Below are positions 7,124 to 17,126 of a DNA stretch of 64,000 bases, piece by piece. The DNA is from JAHCHG01 sp041394845 (GTDB lineage Bacteria > Acidobacteriota > Blastocatellia > Pyrinomonadales > Pyrinomonadaceae): positions 186,001-250,000 of the forward strand of contig JAWKHL010000003.1 in assembly GCA_041394845.1 (NCBI GenBank), written 5' to 3'. Each line of letters begins with the position of its first letter. The first letter of the stretch is position 1. The notes beneath the pieces were generated by a model that had not been told where the DNA came from, did no database searches, and saw nothing but the letters and a program-made list of their open reading frames with translations. Both the position numbers and the translations under genes were made by a program.

Positions 7124-8446
7124 ATGAACTTCGTCTTCTCACGTTTGTTTTTCATCCTGCTGGCGTTCGGTTTCGTTCCGCTTTCGCTCTCGTGGAATTT
7201 TCCCGCGCTCCGCTATCTGGTCCTCGTTTACGACGTTTTGCTGGTCGGAGCGGCGGCGATCGATTATTTCATCAGCCGCCGACTGCCCGGCGAACTGACC
7301 GCTAAGCGGGAATTCGAACGGCGTTTCGCCATCGGCGACGAATCTCAGGTCAAACTGCACATCGAGAACGGTTCGCCGCGCTCTTTTCAGATGAAGGTCA
7401 AAGACGAATTTCCGCCGGAGTTGATCCTGAGCGGAGACCGCGAGGCCAAATTTACTCTTGAAGCTCAGCACAGCGTCGATTTTTCCTACGGTCTGACGCC
7501 GCTCAAACGCGGGAAATATACTTTCGGAAAAACCGCCGTCCGCTTTCTTTCCAGATTCGGACTGGTTTGGTGTCAGGCCGAGCTTAACGAAGCGGAAACC
7601 GTCAAGGTTTATCCCAATATGCGGCGGGCCCGCGAAATGGAACTGCGGGCGCTCGGCGCCAACTCATATCTGGCCATTCAGAGAAAAGCCGTCCGGCGCG
7701 GCGAGGGACGGGAGTTCGAATCGATGCGCGATTACGTTCGCGGCGACGAACTGCGGCATATTTCCTGGACTTCGACGGCCAAACGGGCCAAACTGACGAC
7801 CCGCCAGTACCAGATCGAACGCGACCAGACGGTCATCATCGCGCTCGACGGCGGGCGTCTGATGACCGGTCGGATCGGCGACGAAACAAAATTCGACACG
7901 GCCATTCACGCTTCTCTGGCCCTGATGTCGGCGGCGGCGCGCGGAGGGGACAACTGCGGGCTGATGGTCTTCGGCCGCAAAGTCAAAAAGTTCCTCCCGC
8001 CGAAAAAAGGCATAACCCATATCGACGCCGTTCTCGAAGCGTTGCACGATCTCGAACCGGAGCTGATCGAACCCTCTTACCTGCGCGCTTTTCGCTACAT
8101 CTCGGCCAATCTCAAAAAACGCGCCTTCATCGTCATCCTGACCGATCTGGTCGATAAGGATTCCTCGCGCGAACTGATCAATTCGCTCAAACTGCTTCGG
8201 CCGCGCCATTTGCCTCTGGTGGCGACGATCGGCGACCGCGACCTCAACGCCACCGTCAGCAGCCAACCGGCCGAGATCAAAGACGTCTTTATTCAGTCGG
8301 CCGCCGAGGAGATCATTCACCAGCGCGAGGCGGCGCTCCGTCTGGTCGAAACGCTCGGAGGTCTGGCTCTGGACGTTACGACGCAAACTCTGGCTCCGCG
8401 CCTTCTGGAAACTTATCTGCGGGTCAAAGAACGGGGATTGCTTTGA
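7124..8446 (+). CDS. DUF58 domain-containing protein
   Basis: The 440-residue product starts with two hydrophobic segments (about residues 5-50), continues with a beta-rich region and carries the DUF58 signature EGREFESMRDYVRGD followed by LRHISWTSTAKR. A VWA-like C-terminal domain follows (IIALDGGRLM, with FIVILTDLVD later). DUF58 proteins usually accompany MoxR ATPases and membrane VWA proteins in a putative chaperone system, but none lies next to it. The start at 7124 is chosen because the upstream ATG (7097) would place a TATAAT box inside the gene. The gap 8447-8659 holds nothing recognisable. Confidence 0.9.
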   Translation: MNFVFSRLFFILLAFGFVPLSLSWNFPALRYLVLVYDVLLVGAAAIDYFISRRLPGELTAKREFERRFAIGDESQVKLHIENGSPRSFQMKVKDEFPPELILSGDREAKFTLEAQHSVDFSYGLTPLKRGKYTFGKTAVRFLSRFGLVWCQAELNEAETVKVYPNMRRAREMELRALGANSYLAIQRKAVRRGEGREFESMRDYVRGDELRHISWTSTAKRAKLTTRQYQIERDQTVIIALDGGRLMTGRIGDETKFDTAIHASLALMSAAARGGDNCGLMVFGRKVKKFLPPKKGITHIDAVLEALHDLEPELIEPSYLRAFRYISANLKKRAFIVILTDLVDKDSSRELINSLKLLRPRHLPLVATIGDRDLNATVSSQPAEIKDVFIQSAAEEIIHQREAALRLVETLGGLALDVTTQTLAPRLLETYLRVKERGLL

Positions 8447-8659
8447 AGAAATCCGGTCTGCCCGCTGCCCGTAAAAAAGCCGCCCCCATCTTCCGAATCG
8501 ACCCGACCGAAAGTCTTTTCCAGTTGACGGCGTTTGGAAATTGCCGAACTCAGTGTTAGAAATAAAAAACTGCATATTCTCCGGGAAACAAAGTTTAAGA
8601 ACCTTTCAACCAGAGTTTTTTTTCAAAGGATGATTCATCCATTTTAAGGAGGGCAAACC

Positions 8660-11600
8660 GTGAACAGGCGGACATTTTTTTTCAGGCGCGGATTTACTTT
8701 TTTTCTCATCCTGTCTTTTTTGACGCCGGGCTTGCTCCGGGTCCGGGCGCAGGCGAAAATCGGCGAAAAGAAAGATGAAAAAGAAAAAAAGGAACTGCCC
8801 TTAAAGCCGGAACGAAAGATCGAGTTTACGACCGACGAGGGAACCTGGGTTTCGGTCGATGTTTCGCCGGACGGAAAAACCCTGATCTTTGATCTGCTGG
8901 GTGATTTTTACACACTGCCCCTTTCGGGCGGCGAGGCTGTGCCTTTGATGAATGGATTCGCCTTCGATTCGCAACCCAAATATTCCCCGGACGGCCGTTG
9001 GATCGCTTTTGTCAGCGACCGGAGCGGATCGAACAATCTGTGGATCGCCAAGGCGGACGGCAGCCAGGCGCAACAGATGTCCAAAGAAAATCAGGCCGAA
9101 TTGATCTCACCGGTCTGGACCCCCGACGGTGAGTTCGTCATCGTTTCCAAAGCCAGTCCGGCGACGCTCGGCGCCGCCGATCTGTGGATGTATCACCGCC
9201 TCGGCGGCGCGGGATTGAGAATCACCAAGGGAAAACCTCCGGCGGCCGACGATCCCGATGCTCCGCCGCGGGCCGGGCCGAGTTCCTTCGGAGCGTTCCC
9301 GACATCTGACGGACGATACATTTACTACGCCCGTCAGGCGCCGAGAAGCGGCGTGCGCTTTGAACTTCCAGAATGTCAGATCGTCCGTCGCGACCGCATC
9401 ACCGGCGACGAGGACCCCGTCACATTCGCCCACGGCAACGCCTTTCGTCCGATTGTCTCGCCCGACAACAAAACGCTCATCTTCGGCGTCCGCCATGAGG
9501 GAAAAACCGGCCTCCGGCAACGGGATCTGATGACCGGTGAGGAACGATGGCTCAAATTTCCGGTTCAGCGCGATGAACAGGAATCGCGCCCGACGCGCGA
9601 CCTTTTGCCGAACTACGCGTTTTTGCCCGGCGGCCGCGAGATCGTCATCTCCTACGGCGGCAAGATCCGCCGGATCGGCCTCAGCGATGGAAAGGAATCG
9701 GAAATTCCGTTTTCGGCCAAAGTGTCGCTCGACATCGGGCCATCGCTCTACGTTCCTAAAAAACTGGAGCAGGGCCCGGTCAAAGCCCGTCTGATCCAGG
9801 AACCGGAGGTCGCTCCCGACGGCCGAAAGATCGCTTTTTCGGCCCTCACGGCCGTCTATACCATGGCTCTACCGGATGGGACGCCGCAACGTTTGACTCA
9901 GGTCGAAAATCCGCGCGAATTTCAGCCGTCCTGGTCGCCCGACGGCCGTTGGATCGTCTTTGTCACCTGGTCGACCAAAGGCGGGCACATCTGGAAAACC
10001 CGCTCCGACGGCAGCGGAAAACCCGAAAAACTAACGCAAACCCCGGCCTTTTACAGAGACCCGGTCTGGAGTCCCGACGGCCGCCAAATAATCGCCCTGA
10101 GAACCGCCCGGCCGATCCGGGTCAATCATCCTTCGGATTTTCTCGGGCCGCAACCCGGACTCGACATCGTCAGCCTTCCGGCCGACGGCGGGGACCCGGC
10201 GGCGATCATCCCGGCGCGCGGTTTGGGTCGCCCGCATTTCGGGCCGGAACCCGACCGGATCTACGTTTACGGAAACCAGGGGTTGATCTCCTTCCGTTTT
10301 GACGGCACAGACCGGCGGACGCATTTTAAGGTGGTCGGAAAAAGCCGACGCGTCAAACCCGATCCGGCCGAAGAAGTGCGGATCAGCCCCGACGGAAAGC
10401 GGGCGCTGGGGCTGGTCAATCACCAGCTTTATTTTCTGGCGGTGCCTCGGAGCGGAGGAGATCCGCCGACCATTGATGTCAACAAGTCGTCGGTGCCCTT
10501 GAAAAAGCTGACCGGGATCGGCGCCGATTCCTTCGCCTGGGCCGATCGAGGAGAGACCGTCACCTGGACCATCGGTTCGGTCTTTTATCGGCAGAAAACT
10601 GCGGAAATTTCTTTCGAACCGGAAAAGAAAGAAGATGAAGAAAAAAAGGCTGAAGAATCGAAACCGGCGGAAACGGCCCCCGACCGACCCCGACCGGAGG
10701 AGATCGGCATAACCATCGAACGGGAACGCCACACGCCCCGGGGCACCGCCGTTCTGCGCGGGGCACGAGTCATTACGATGCGGGGTCGCGAAGTGATTGA
10801 AAAAGCCGACCTGGTTATCACCGACAACCGGATTACGGCCGTCGGGCGTCAGGGGGAGGTAACGGTTCCGACGGGCGCCCGCGTTTTTGATTTTTCGGGA
10901 AAGACGATCATGCCCGGGCTGATCGACGTCCACGCTCATTGGGAAGTCCGGCATTCGGTTCTCGATACCGAGGATTACACCTTCCGGTCCAATCTGGCCT
11001 ACGGCGTTACGACCGGCCGCGACCCGCAAACCAATACCAACGACACCTTCGCCTATCAGGATCTGGTCGAAACGGGCGATATGATCGGACCGAGGATCCT
11101 GACGACCGGGCCCGGCGTTTTTTCCGACACCGATTTTCAGTCCTATCAAGAGGCGCGGGAGACGGTCGAGCGGTATCAGAAATATTACCGGACCGACACT
11201 CTGAAGGCCTACCTGACCGGCAACCGCCGTCAAAGGCAATGGATCGTTCAGGCATCGAAAGAGCTCGGGATCCTTCCGACGACCGAAGGCGGTAGCAATT
11301 TCAAATTGAATCTGACGCACGCCATCGACGGATTTGCCGGCAATGAACACGCATTGCCGATCGTACCGATCTACAATGACGTCATCCAGCTTTTCGCCCG
11401 CACCGGCATCACCTACACGCCGACCCTGCTGGTCGCTTACGGAGGACCGCAGGGGAAATTCTATTTCTTTGAAACGACGGAAGTTTACGGCGACAAAAAA
11501 CTGCAACGGTTTAATCCGCAGGCGGTTCTCGACGAAAAAACGGCCCGACTCCCGTGGTTTCGGGAAAGCGAATACATCTTCCCGCAGATCGCCGCGGGAG

Positions 11601-11968
11601 CCAACGCGATCCTCCAGGCCGGCGGACGGATCGGACTCGGCGGACACGGCGAATTGCAGGGGTTGCAGTGCCATTGGGAAATGTGGGCTTTGAAAATGGG
11701 GGGAATGAGCAATCCGGACATTTTGCGGGTCGCGACCATCCTGAGCGCCGAAGCCCTCGGGCACGGAACCGAACTGGGCAGCCTCGCCCCCGGCAAGATG
11801 GCCGATCTGATCGTGCTTGATGGGAATCCGCTCGAAGACATCAAAAACACCAACACGATCCGCTACGTAATGAAAAACGGCGAAATGTTCGAGGGCGACA
11901 CATTGAATCAGATCTGGCCGGAGAAAAAGATGCTGCCCGAGCCCTGGTGGCGGACCGATGGATCGTGA
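8660..11968 (+). CDS. exported beta-propeller / amidohydrolase fusion protein
   Basis: This is an 1102-residue protein with a hydrophobic leader (residues 10-31). Next come TolB/PD40-type propeller repeats recognised by recurring SPDGRWIAFVSDR-like and SPDGRQI motifs (about 50-640), then a charged Glu/Lys/Pro linker (about 650-690). The C-terminal domain is an imidazolonepropionase-like amidohydrolase with the metal-binding DVHAHWEV near residue 757 and a closing LAPGKMADLIVLDGNPLEDI. The start is GTG 8660 behind AAGGAGGG. It probably hydrolyses a cyclic amide or peptide-like substrate in the periplasm; the substrate is unknown. Propeller-amidohydrolase fusions of this size recur in Acidobacteriota. 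Confidence 0.9.
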   Translation: MNRRTFFFRRGFTFFLILSFLTPGLLRVRAQAKIGEKKDEKEKKELPLKPERKIEFTTDEGTWVSVDVSPDGKTLIFDLLGDFYTLPLSGGEAVPLMNGFAFDSQPKYSPDGRWIAFVSDRSGSNNLWIAKADGSQAQQMSKENQAELISPVWTPDGEFVIVSKASPATLGAADLWMYHRLGGAGLRITKGKPPAADDPDAPPRAGPSSFGAFPTSDGRYIYYARQAPRSGVRFELPECQIVRRDRITGDEDPVTFAHGNAFRPIVSPDNKTLIFGVRHEGKTGLRQRDLMTGEERWLKFPVQRDEQESRPTRDLLPNYAFLPGGREIVISYGGKIRRIGLSDGKESEIPFSAKVSLDIGPSLYVPKKLEQGPVKARLIQEPEVAPDGRKIAFSALTAVYTMALPDGTPQRLTQVENPREFQPSWSPDGRWIVFVTWSTKGGHIWKTRSDGSGKPEKLTQTPAFYRDPVWSPDGRQIIALRTARPIRVNHPSDFLGPQPGLDIVSLPADGGDPAAIIPARGLGRPHFGPEPDRIYVYGNQGLISFRFDGTDRRTHFKVVGKSRRVKPDPAEEVRISPDGKRALGLVNHQLYFLAVPRSGGDPPTIDVNKSSVPLKKLTGIGADSFAWADRGETVTWTIGSVFYRQKTAEISFEPEKKEDEEKKAEESKPAETAPDRPRPEEIGITIERERHTPRGTAVLRGARVITMRGREVIEKADLVITDNRITAVGRQGEVTVPTGARVFDFSGKTIMPGLIDVHAHWEVRHSVLDTEDYTFRSNLAYGVTTGRDPQTNTNDTFAYQDLVETGDMIGPRILTTGPGVFSDTDFQSYQEARETVERYQKYYRTDTLKAYLTGNRRQRQWIVQASKELGILPTTEGGSNFKLNLTHAIDGFAGNEHALPIVPIYNDVIQLFARTGITYTPTLLVAYGGPQGKFYFFETTEVYGDKKLQRFNPQAVLDEKTARLPWFRESEYIFPQIAAGANAILQAGGRIGLGGHGELQGLQCHWEMWALKMGGMSNPDILRVATILSAEALGHGTELGSLAPGKMADLIVLDGNPLEDIKNTNTIRYVMKNGEMFEGDTLNQIWPEKKMLPEPWWRTDGS

Positions 11969-12005
11969 TTCGGATTTCGCATTGGCTTTTACATTCTGAG
12001 TGAAA

Positions 12006-13082
12006 ATGAATTTTACCGAACTGGAAAAATTAGGTTTCGGAGATTGGTTCGAGAGGCATTCGGATTCGTCCGGACCGGATCAGTTTCAATTGGCCAGAGT
12101 GACCGAAGTTCATAAGGAAAGCTACGTGGTCACCGACGGAGTCGCCGCGGCTTACGCGGAGACCACCGGAAAACTGATGTTCGCGGCCGAATCTCCGCTC
12201 GATTACCCGACCGTCGGAGACTGGTGCCGGGTTCAGTTTCTGGACGACAACTCGCTGGCCATCATCCACGGAATACTGCCGCGCAAGTCCATTTTGAAAA
12301 GGAAGACTTCGGGCAAAAAAGTCGAGTTTCAGGCGATCGCGGCCAATATCGACACGGCGTTCATCATCCAGTCGCTCAACGCCGATTTTAATCTCAGACG
12401 ACTGGAGCGTTATCTGGTGATGGTTCGCGAGGGAAACATCGAACCCGCCGTTCTTTTGAGCAAGAGCGATCTTTTGCCGCCGGAGGACACCGAACTGAAA
12501 AAGGAAGCGATCCTCGAAACCGCTCCCGGCGTCCCGGTCGTCTCCTTCAGCAACATCGAGGCTTTCGGCCTCGAAGAGATCGAAAAACTGCTCGCTCCGG
12601 GCCGCACCTTTTGCCTGCTCGGGTCATCGGGCGTCGGGAAAACGACCCTCTTGAACAATCTTCTCGGCGCCGATCTGCTGGAAACGAAGGCGATCAGAGA
12701 AAAGGACGATAAGGGCCGGCACACGACGACCGGGCGACAGCTTTTGATGCTGGAAAACGGGGCGATGATCATCGACACGCCCGGCATGCGCGAATTGGGA
12801 AACATCGGGGTCGAGGCCGGAATAGGCGAAACCTTCGACGACATCGCCGAACTGGAAACCCTTTGCCGGTTCAGCGATTGCACCCACACAAAAGAAACCG
12901 AATGCGCCGTTTTGGGGGCCATCGAAGACGGCACTCTTTCCGAAGAGCGCTTTCAGAACTACGCCAAGATGCTCCGGGAATCGATGCGCAACGAGATGTC
13001 ATACGCCGAACAGCGCCGGCGCAACAAACGAATCGGCAAATTTTACAAATCGGTCCAGAAAAATAACAAAAAGAATTTTTGA
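12006..13082 (+). CDS. rsgA: ribosome small subunit-dependent GTPase A
   Basis: A circularly permuted GTPase of 358 residues that checks late 30S subunit maturation. An N-terminal OB-like domain (about 25-95) is followed by G4 (SKSD), then G1 (LGSSGVGKTTLLNNLLG, near 200) and G3 (DTPGMRELG, near 260). A C-terminal zinc knuckle follows, with C, C, H and C in CRFSDCTHTKETEC. ATG 12006 is used; a GTG two codons upstream is also possible. The stop overlaps the region where the acetyltransferase gene begins. Confidence 0.95.
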   Translation: MNFTELEKLGFGDWFERHSDSSGPDQFQLARVTEVHKESYVVTDGVAAAYAETTGKLMFAAESPLDYPTVGDWCRVQFLDDNSLAIIHGILPRKSILKRKTSGKKVEFQAIAANIDTAFIIQSLNADFNLRRLERYLVMVREGNIEPAVLLSKSDLLPPEDTELKKEAILETAPGVPVVSFSNIEAFGLEEIEKLLAPGRTFCLLGSSGVGKTTLLNNLLGADLLETKAIREKDDKGRHTTTGRQLLMLENGAMIIDTPGMRELGNIGVEAGIGETFDDIAELETLCRFSDCTHTKETECAVLGAIEDGTLSEERFQNYAKMLRESMRNEMSYAEQRRRNKRIGKFYKSVQKNNKKNF

Positions 13083-13108
13083 CCCCATTCGAACAAGATT
13101 TTGAACCG

Positions 13109-13597
13109 ATGCCGGAAAATTCATTTTATTTAAGAGATCATCACCCGGAAGACGTTCCGCAGATTCTGTCGGTCATCAAGACGGCCTTTGCCGAACAACG
13201 CGGTCTGATCGATCCGCCTTCGAGCGCCGAGCGCAAAACCGTCGAGATCGTCGAGGCCGAATTGCGCTCCGCCAAAGCGCTGGTCGTCGAATCCGGAGGC
13301 GAGATCGTCGCCTGCGTTTTTTACCAGCCGAAAGGCGATTCAGTTTATATCGACCGGTTGGCCGTTATGCCCCGTTTTCGCCGGGGCGGAATCGGAAAGA
13401 CTTTAATGGAGGAAGTCGAACGGCGGGCGACCGAAACTGGTTTTGAAAAATTGAGCCTGTCGGTCCGCATCGAACTCAAACGACAGCAGGAATATTACGG
13501 CAAAATGGGTTTTCAGATCTCAAGTTACGAATCTCACCGGGGATTTGACCGCTCAACGTTTGTCATTATGGAAAAGGCTCTGACAAAATGGATATAG
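13109..13597 (+). CDS. GNAT family N-acetyltransferase
   Basis: The 162-residue protein is a single GNAT fold. The YIDRLAVMPRFRRGGIGKTL segment is motif A, with the acetyl-CoA pyrophosphate loop RxxGIG, and the C-terminal EYYGKMGF is the usual motif B. It transfers an acetyl group from acetyl-CoA to an unknown acceptor. It follows rsgA by 26 nt (ATG 13109; a TTG at 13079 overlapping the rsgA stop is an alternative), so co-transcription is likely. Confidence 0.88.
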   Translation: MPENSFYLRDHHPEDVPQILSVIKTAFAEQRGLIDPPSSAERKTVEIVEAELRSAKALVVESGGEIVACVFYQPKGDSVYIDRLAVMPRFRRGGIGKTLMEEVERRATETGFEKLSLSVRIELKRQQEYYGKMGFQISSYESHRGFDRSTFVIMEKALTKWI

Positions 13598-13640
13598 GAA
13601 GATCTGAAAGCGAAAAAGTGCGGGGAAAAGGGAGGTTTTT

Positions 13641-14051
13641 ATGATCGGATATTCAGGCACGCCGCTGGCAAAAAAGCTCGGTTACAAACCGGAACATAAA
13701 GTTTATCTGCATCAGGCCCCGGAAAATTATTTGTCGCTTTTGGGTGATCTGCCCGAAAACCTGACCTTTCTTCAATCTTTGAACGAGAGGGCCGATCTGA
13801 TCCATCTTTTTTCCAAACAAGCCGCCGAGATGGAAAAATGCCTTTTTCAATTCAAGGAAAAGATCGTCCCAAACGGCTGTATCTGGGTTTCCTGGTACAA
13901 AAAGGCCGCGAAGATTCCGACCGACATTACCGAAGACGTCATTCGCGAAACGGCGCTGGCGCTCGGTCTGGTCGATATAAAGGTCTGCGCGGTTGATGAA
14001 AAATGGTCGGGTCTGAAACTGGTTATAAGGCGCGAAAACCGCTATAAATAA
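13641..14051 (+). CDS. DUF3052 domain-containing protein
   Basis: This 136-residue protein begins IGYSGTPLAKKLGYKP and ends KVCAVDEKWSGLKLVIRR, both hallmarks of DUF3052; PTDITEDVIRETAL in the middle is also diagnostic. The fold looks Rossmann-like but the function is unknown. GGGAGG stands upstream of ATG 13641, and the gene lies 43 nt after the acetyltransferase, probably in the same transcript. It converges on the SpoIIM-like gene with 41 bp between stops. Confidence 0.9.
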   Translation: MIGYSGTPLAKKLGYKPEHKVYLHQAPENYLSLLGDLPENLTFLQSLNERADLIHLFSKQAAEMEKCLFQFKEKIVPNGCIWVSWYKKAAKIPTDITEDVIRETALALGLVDIKVCAVDEKWSGLKLVIRRENRYK

Positions 14052-14092
14052 AGCCTGACCTTTGCGCCGCGAAGTCGGAGGGATGACCGGGG

Positions 14093-15058
14093 CTAAACTT
14101 TCACCGAATCCCGTTCCCGTCCGGCCAGCAAAAGATACGAATACATGGCGACGCCCGTCAGGATGCCCGTTCCGAATTTGACCCAGGCCGGCAGGGACGA
14201 CGGCGACAGAAAGCCTTCGATGATTCCCGCAATGACCAGCAAACAGGCGCAGCCGATGGCCAGCCGAACCGCCTCCAGACCGTTTTTCTTTAAGGCCTGA
14301 ACGCGCGTCAGGTCGCCCGGATTGACCAGCGAATATCCGATCATCATTCCGGCGCCGGCGGCGATGAAAATGCAGGAGAGTTCGATCACGCCGTGACCGA
14401 TCATAAACGTGACGAGTTGATTGCCGAAGGCCGCATCGGTTTTGTAACAGACGCCCAGAATTCCGCCGATGTAAAGCCCGTTGAACACCAGCACGTAGAT
14501 CGTCCCGATCCCGAAAAATGCCCCGAAGGCAAAGGCTCTGAGCGAAACCAGGATATTGTTGGCCATGATCGAACTTGACCCGATCTGATTGGCCTCGTTC
14601 AGATCGAGCCACCATCTGTGGTCGTTCTGGGCCGCCAGGCGAACCCCTCCGACACCGAGCGCCTCGGCGAAATTGAAATCGTTGTAAGTCAGAATAAAAG
14701 ATATGACTCCGAAACCGGTAAAAACCGCAAAGGCCAGAAAGATGTAACGCCAGTTGCGGCGAAAGGTTTGCGGGAATTCCCGAACGAAGAAATCGCGGAC
14801 CAGATCAACCCCCTGACTTTCGGCCCGATAAATTTTGCCGTGGGCGCGGATCACCAGCGAATTGAGATAATTGACCAGTTTCGGGTCGCGCGTTTCGGCC
14901 CGGGCGATGGCCAGATCGGCGGCGGCCCGGCGGTAGAGTTCGCCGAATTCGCGGACTTCGGTGCGGGAAAGGCCGCGCAGAGAAGAGGTTTCCAAAATGG
15001 CCAGCAGACCTTCCAGACGCTCCCAATTGTTTTTTCTCTCTTCGATAAAACGGTTCAT
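14093..15058 (-). CDS. stage II sporulation protein M (SpoIIM/DUF95)-like membrane protein
   Basis: The 321-residue protein starts with a soluble helical region (ERKNNWERLEGLL, then ELYRRAAADLAIAR). It continues with several membrane segments from about residue 105 containing the family features NNILVSLRAFAFGAFFGIG and HGVIELSCIFIAAGAG. In spore-formers SpoIIM acts in engulfment; in non-sporulating bacteria this family is common and of unknown role, often beside RDD-family genes, absent here. The genome context gives no evidence of sporulation. Confidence 0.88.
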   Translation of the reverse strand: MNRFIEERKNNWERLEGLLAILETSSLRGLSRTEVREFGELYRRAAADLAIARAETRDPKLVNYLNSLVIRAHGKIYRAESQGVDLVRDFFVREFPQTFRRNWRYIFLAFAVFTGFGVISFILTYNDFNFAEALGVGGVRLAAQNDHRWWLDLNEANQIGSSSIMANNILVSLRAFAFGAFFGIGTIYVLVFNGLYIGGILGVCYKTDAAFGNQLVTFMIGHGVIELSCIFIAAGAGMMIGYSLVNPGDLTRVQALKKNGLEAVRLAIGCACLLVIAGIIEGFLSPSSLPAWVKFGTGILTGVAMYSYLLLAGRERDSVKV

Positions 15059-15060
15059 CT

Positions 15061-15177
15061 TGATTTTGGATTTTAGATTTTGGATTTTGGATTGTAAAGG
15101 CTGAAGTTGAAATTAATCTTACATTAACCTCCCGGCCCCTTTGCCAATCCAAAGTCCAAAATCTAAAATCTAAAATT
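15061..15177. repeat. inverted pair of GGATTTT-type tracts between divergent genes
   Basis: Tract 15061-15094 (GGATTTT orientation) and tract 15145-15177 (AAAATCC orientation) face each other across the gap between the SpoIIM-like and ABC transporter genes. They could form a long imperfect hairpin. They occupy most of the room where divergent promoters would be expected. Confidence 0.7.
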
Positions 15178-15181
15178 GAAA

Positions 15182-17047
15182 ATGTCTGAAGAAGCGAAAA
15201 ATTACCACGAAGAAGAGTTGATCGAAAAAACCTACGATTTTCGAGTAACCAAGCGATTGTTCGGTTATCTTCGGCCATATTGGAAACTGGCTCTGGCGGC
15301 GCTCGCCTTGACGCTGATATCCAACATTCTGCTGAGTCTGCAACCGCGTTTTACGCAGATGGCGGTCGATGATTACATCATGCCGAAACACACCGAAGGG
15401 ATCTGGCTCTTCGCGCTGGCGTTCTTCGGATTGTTCCTTTTCCGCTTTCTTTTCTCCTACGTTCAGGAGATCTTTCTCAACATCATCGGGCAAAAGGTGA
15501 TGTTCGATCTGCGGACCCAGATCTACACCAAACTGCAGAGTCAGGAGGTCGCCTATTACGACAAAAATCCGGTCGGCCGGATCATCACCCGGATGACCAG
15601 CGATGTCGATGCATTGAACGAGCTTTTTACCTCGGGCGTGATCGACGGGCTCGGCGATCTGGTGGTCATTTTCGCCATCGTCATTCAGATGTTCTTTTAC
15701 GACTGGCAACTGGCGCTCGTTTCGCTTGTAACGGTTCCCCTGCTGTTCGCCGCCACCAACTGGTTTCGCAAACGGGCCCGCCTCGGTTTTGACAAGGTTC
15801 GCACGCGGATGGCAAAACTCAACGCTTTCTTGCAGGAGCATATTTCCGGGGCGCAGACCGTCCAGCTTTTCAACGCCGAGGAAAAGGCCCAGAAAAACTT
15901 TCACGAGATCAACGACGATTATCGCGACGCCAACATCGAAACGATCTATTATTACGCCGTTTTTTATCCGATGGTCGAATTTATCGGCGTGATCGGCGTC
16001 GCCGTCATCATCTGGTTCGGCGGTTATCAGATCTTGACCCGCGTTTCATCGAGCGGCGACGCCCTGACGATCGGGATCGTCATCGCCTTTATTCAATTTT
16101 CGCAACAGCTTTTTCAGCCGATCAGAGACCTTTCCGATAAATTCAACGTCCTTCAGGCGGCCATCGTCGCCTCGCACCGGATCTTTCTCTTGCTCGATCT
16201 GCCGGTTCAGATCACATCGCCGGAAGAGCCCAAAAAAGTCGGAGAAACGGTCGGCCGGATCGAATTCAAAAACGTCTGGTTCGCTTATAAAAAGGAAGAC
16301 TGGGTTTTAAAGGATATTTCCTTTGCGGTCGAACCGGGCGAATCGATCGCGCTGGTCGGTCACACCGGTTCGGGAAAAACCACCGTCACCAATCTGCTGA
16401 TGCGCTTTTATGATGTTCAGAAAGGCAAGATCCTGCTCGACGGGATCGACATCCGCGATTGGGATCTCAACGAACTGCGCCGGAATTTCGCCGTCGTCCT
16501 GCAGGACGTTTTTCTGTTCAGCGGTTCGCTCGAAGACAATGTCAGGCTCGGAAACGAAGAGATCGACGACGAGAAAGTGATCTGGGCTTCAAAAGAAGTC
16601 CGCGCCGACGAATTTGTTCAAAAGCTTCCCAAAAAATATCAGTCGCTGGTCAAAGAACGCGGGGCCGGGCTTTCGGTCGGTCAAAAACAGCTGATCTCCT
16701 TTGCCCGGGCGCTGGCTTTCGATCCGAAGATCCTGATTCTCGACGAAGCGACCAGTTCGATCGACACCGAGACCGAACAGTTGATCCAACAGGCGGTCGA
16801 CCGGGTGATGCAGGAAAGAACCTCGCTGGTCATCGCCCACCGGCTGTCGACGATCCAGAAATGCGACCGGATTCTGGTCTTTCACCACGGCGAACTTCGG
16901 GAAAAAGGGACGCACAACGAACTTCTCGGAGAACGGGGACTTTACTGGCGGCTTTATCAATTGCAATACGCCGAGGAGGATGCCCCGAACCCGCTATCGA
17001 GCGAACCGGGCGGAAACCTCAGTCTGGAATCGGGCGGCATCGGTTGA
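15182..17047 (+). CDS. ABC transporter ATP-binding/permease protein (MsbA/multidrug type)
   Basis: A 621-residue half-transporter fused to its ATPase. Six membrane helices lie at about residues 30-330 with the coupling motif TSDVDALNELFTSG. The nucleotide-binding domain has Walker A GHTGSGKTT, Q-loop VLQDVFLFSG, signature LSVGQKQL, Walker B ILILDEATS and H-loop IAHRLST. It should homodimerise and export a lipid or drug from the inner membrane; the substrate cannot be told. It is followed after about 80 nt by the sigma factor gene, which has its own -10-like box. Confidence 0.93.
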   Translation: MSEEAKNYHEEELIEKTYDFRVTKRLFGYLRPYWKLALAALALTLISNILLSLQPRFTQMAVDDYIMPKHTEGIWLFALAFFGLFLFRFLFSYVQEIFLNIIGQKVMFDLRTQIYTKLQSQEVAYYDKNPVGRIITRMTSDVDALNELFTSGVIDGLGDLVVIFAIVIQMFFYDWQLALVSLVTVPLLFAATNWFRKRARLGFDKVRTRMAKLNAFLQEHISGAQTVQLFNAEEKAQKNFHEINDDYRDANIETIYYYAVFYPMVEFIGVIGVAVIIWFGGYQILTRVSSSGDALTIGIVIAFIQFSQQLFQPIRDLSDKFNVLQAAIVASHRIFLLLDLPVQITSPEEPKKVGETVGRIEFKNVWFAYKKEDWVLKDISFAVEPGESIALVGHTGSGKTTVTNLLMRFYDVQKGKILLDGIDIRDWDLNELRRNFAVVLQDVFLFSGSLEDNVRLGNEEIDDEKVIWASKEVRADEFVQKLPKKYQSLVKERGAGLSVGQKQLISFARALAFDPKILILDEATSSIDTETEQLIQQAVDRVMQERTSLVIAHRLSTIQKCDRILVFHHGELREKGTHNELLGERGLYWRLYQLQYAEEDAPNPLSSEPGGNLSLESGGIG

Positions 17048-17108
17048 TTTATTCTCGTCTTTCGAAGCGAAACGTGAAAAACTATTAGAAAAAATTGTTA
17101 AAATTGTT

Positions 17109-17114
17109 TATAAT
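17109..17114 (+). promoter_or_regulatory. candidate -10 box for the sigma factor gene
   Basis: A perfect TATAAT stands 12 nt before ATG 17127. The -35 region is not convincing, so the assignment is tentative. Confidence 0.3.
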
Positions 17115-17126
17115 GCCGATTTAGCC

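Noticed and set aside
10031..11764. Long open frames antisense to the propeller-amidohydrolase gene
   Set aside because: They mirror a clearly coding plus-strand frame with strong family motifs; GC-rich codon bias leaves the opposite strand open by chance.
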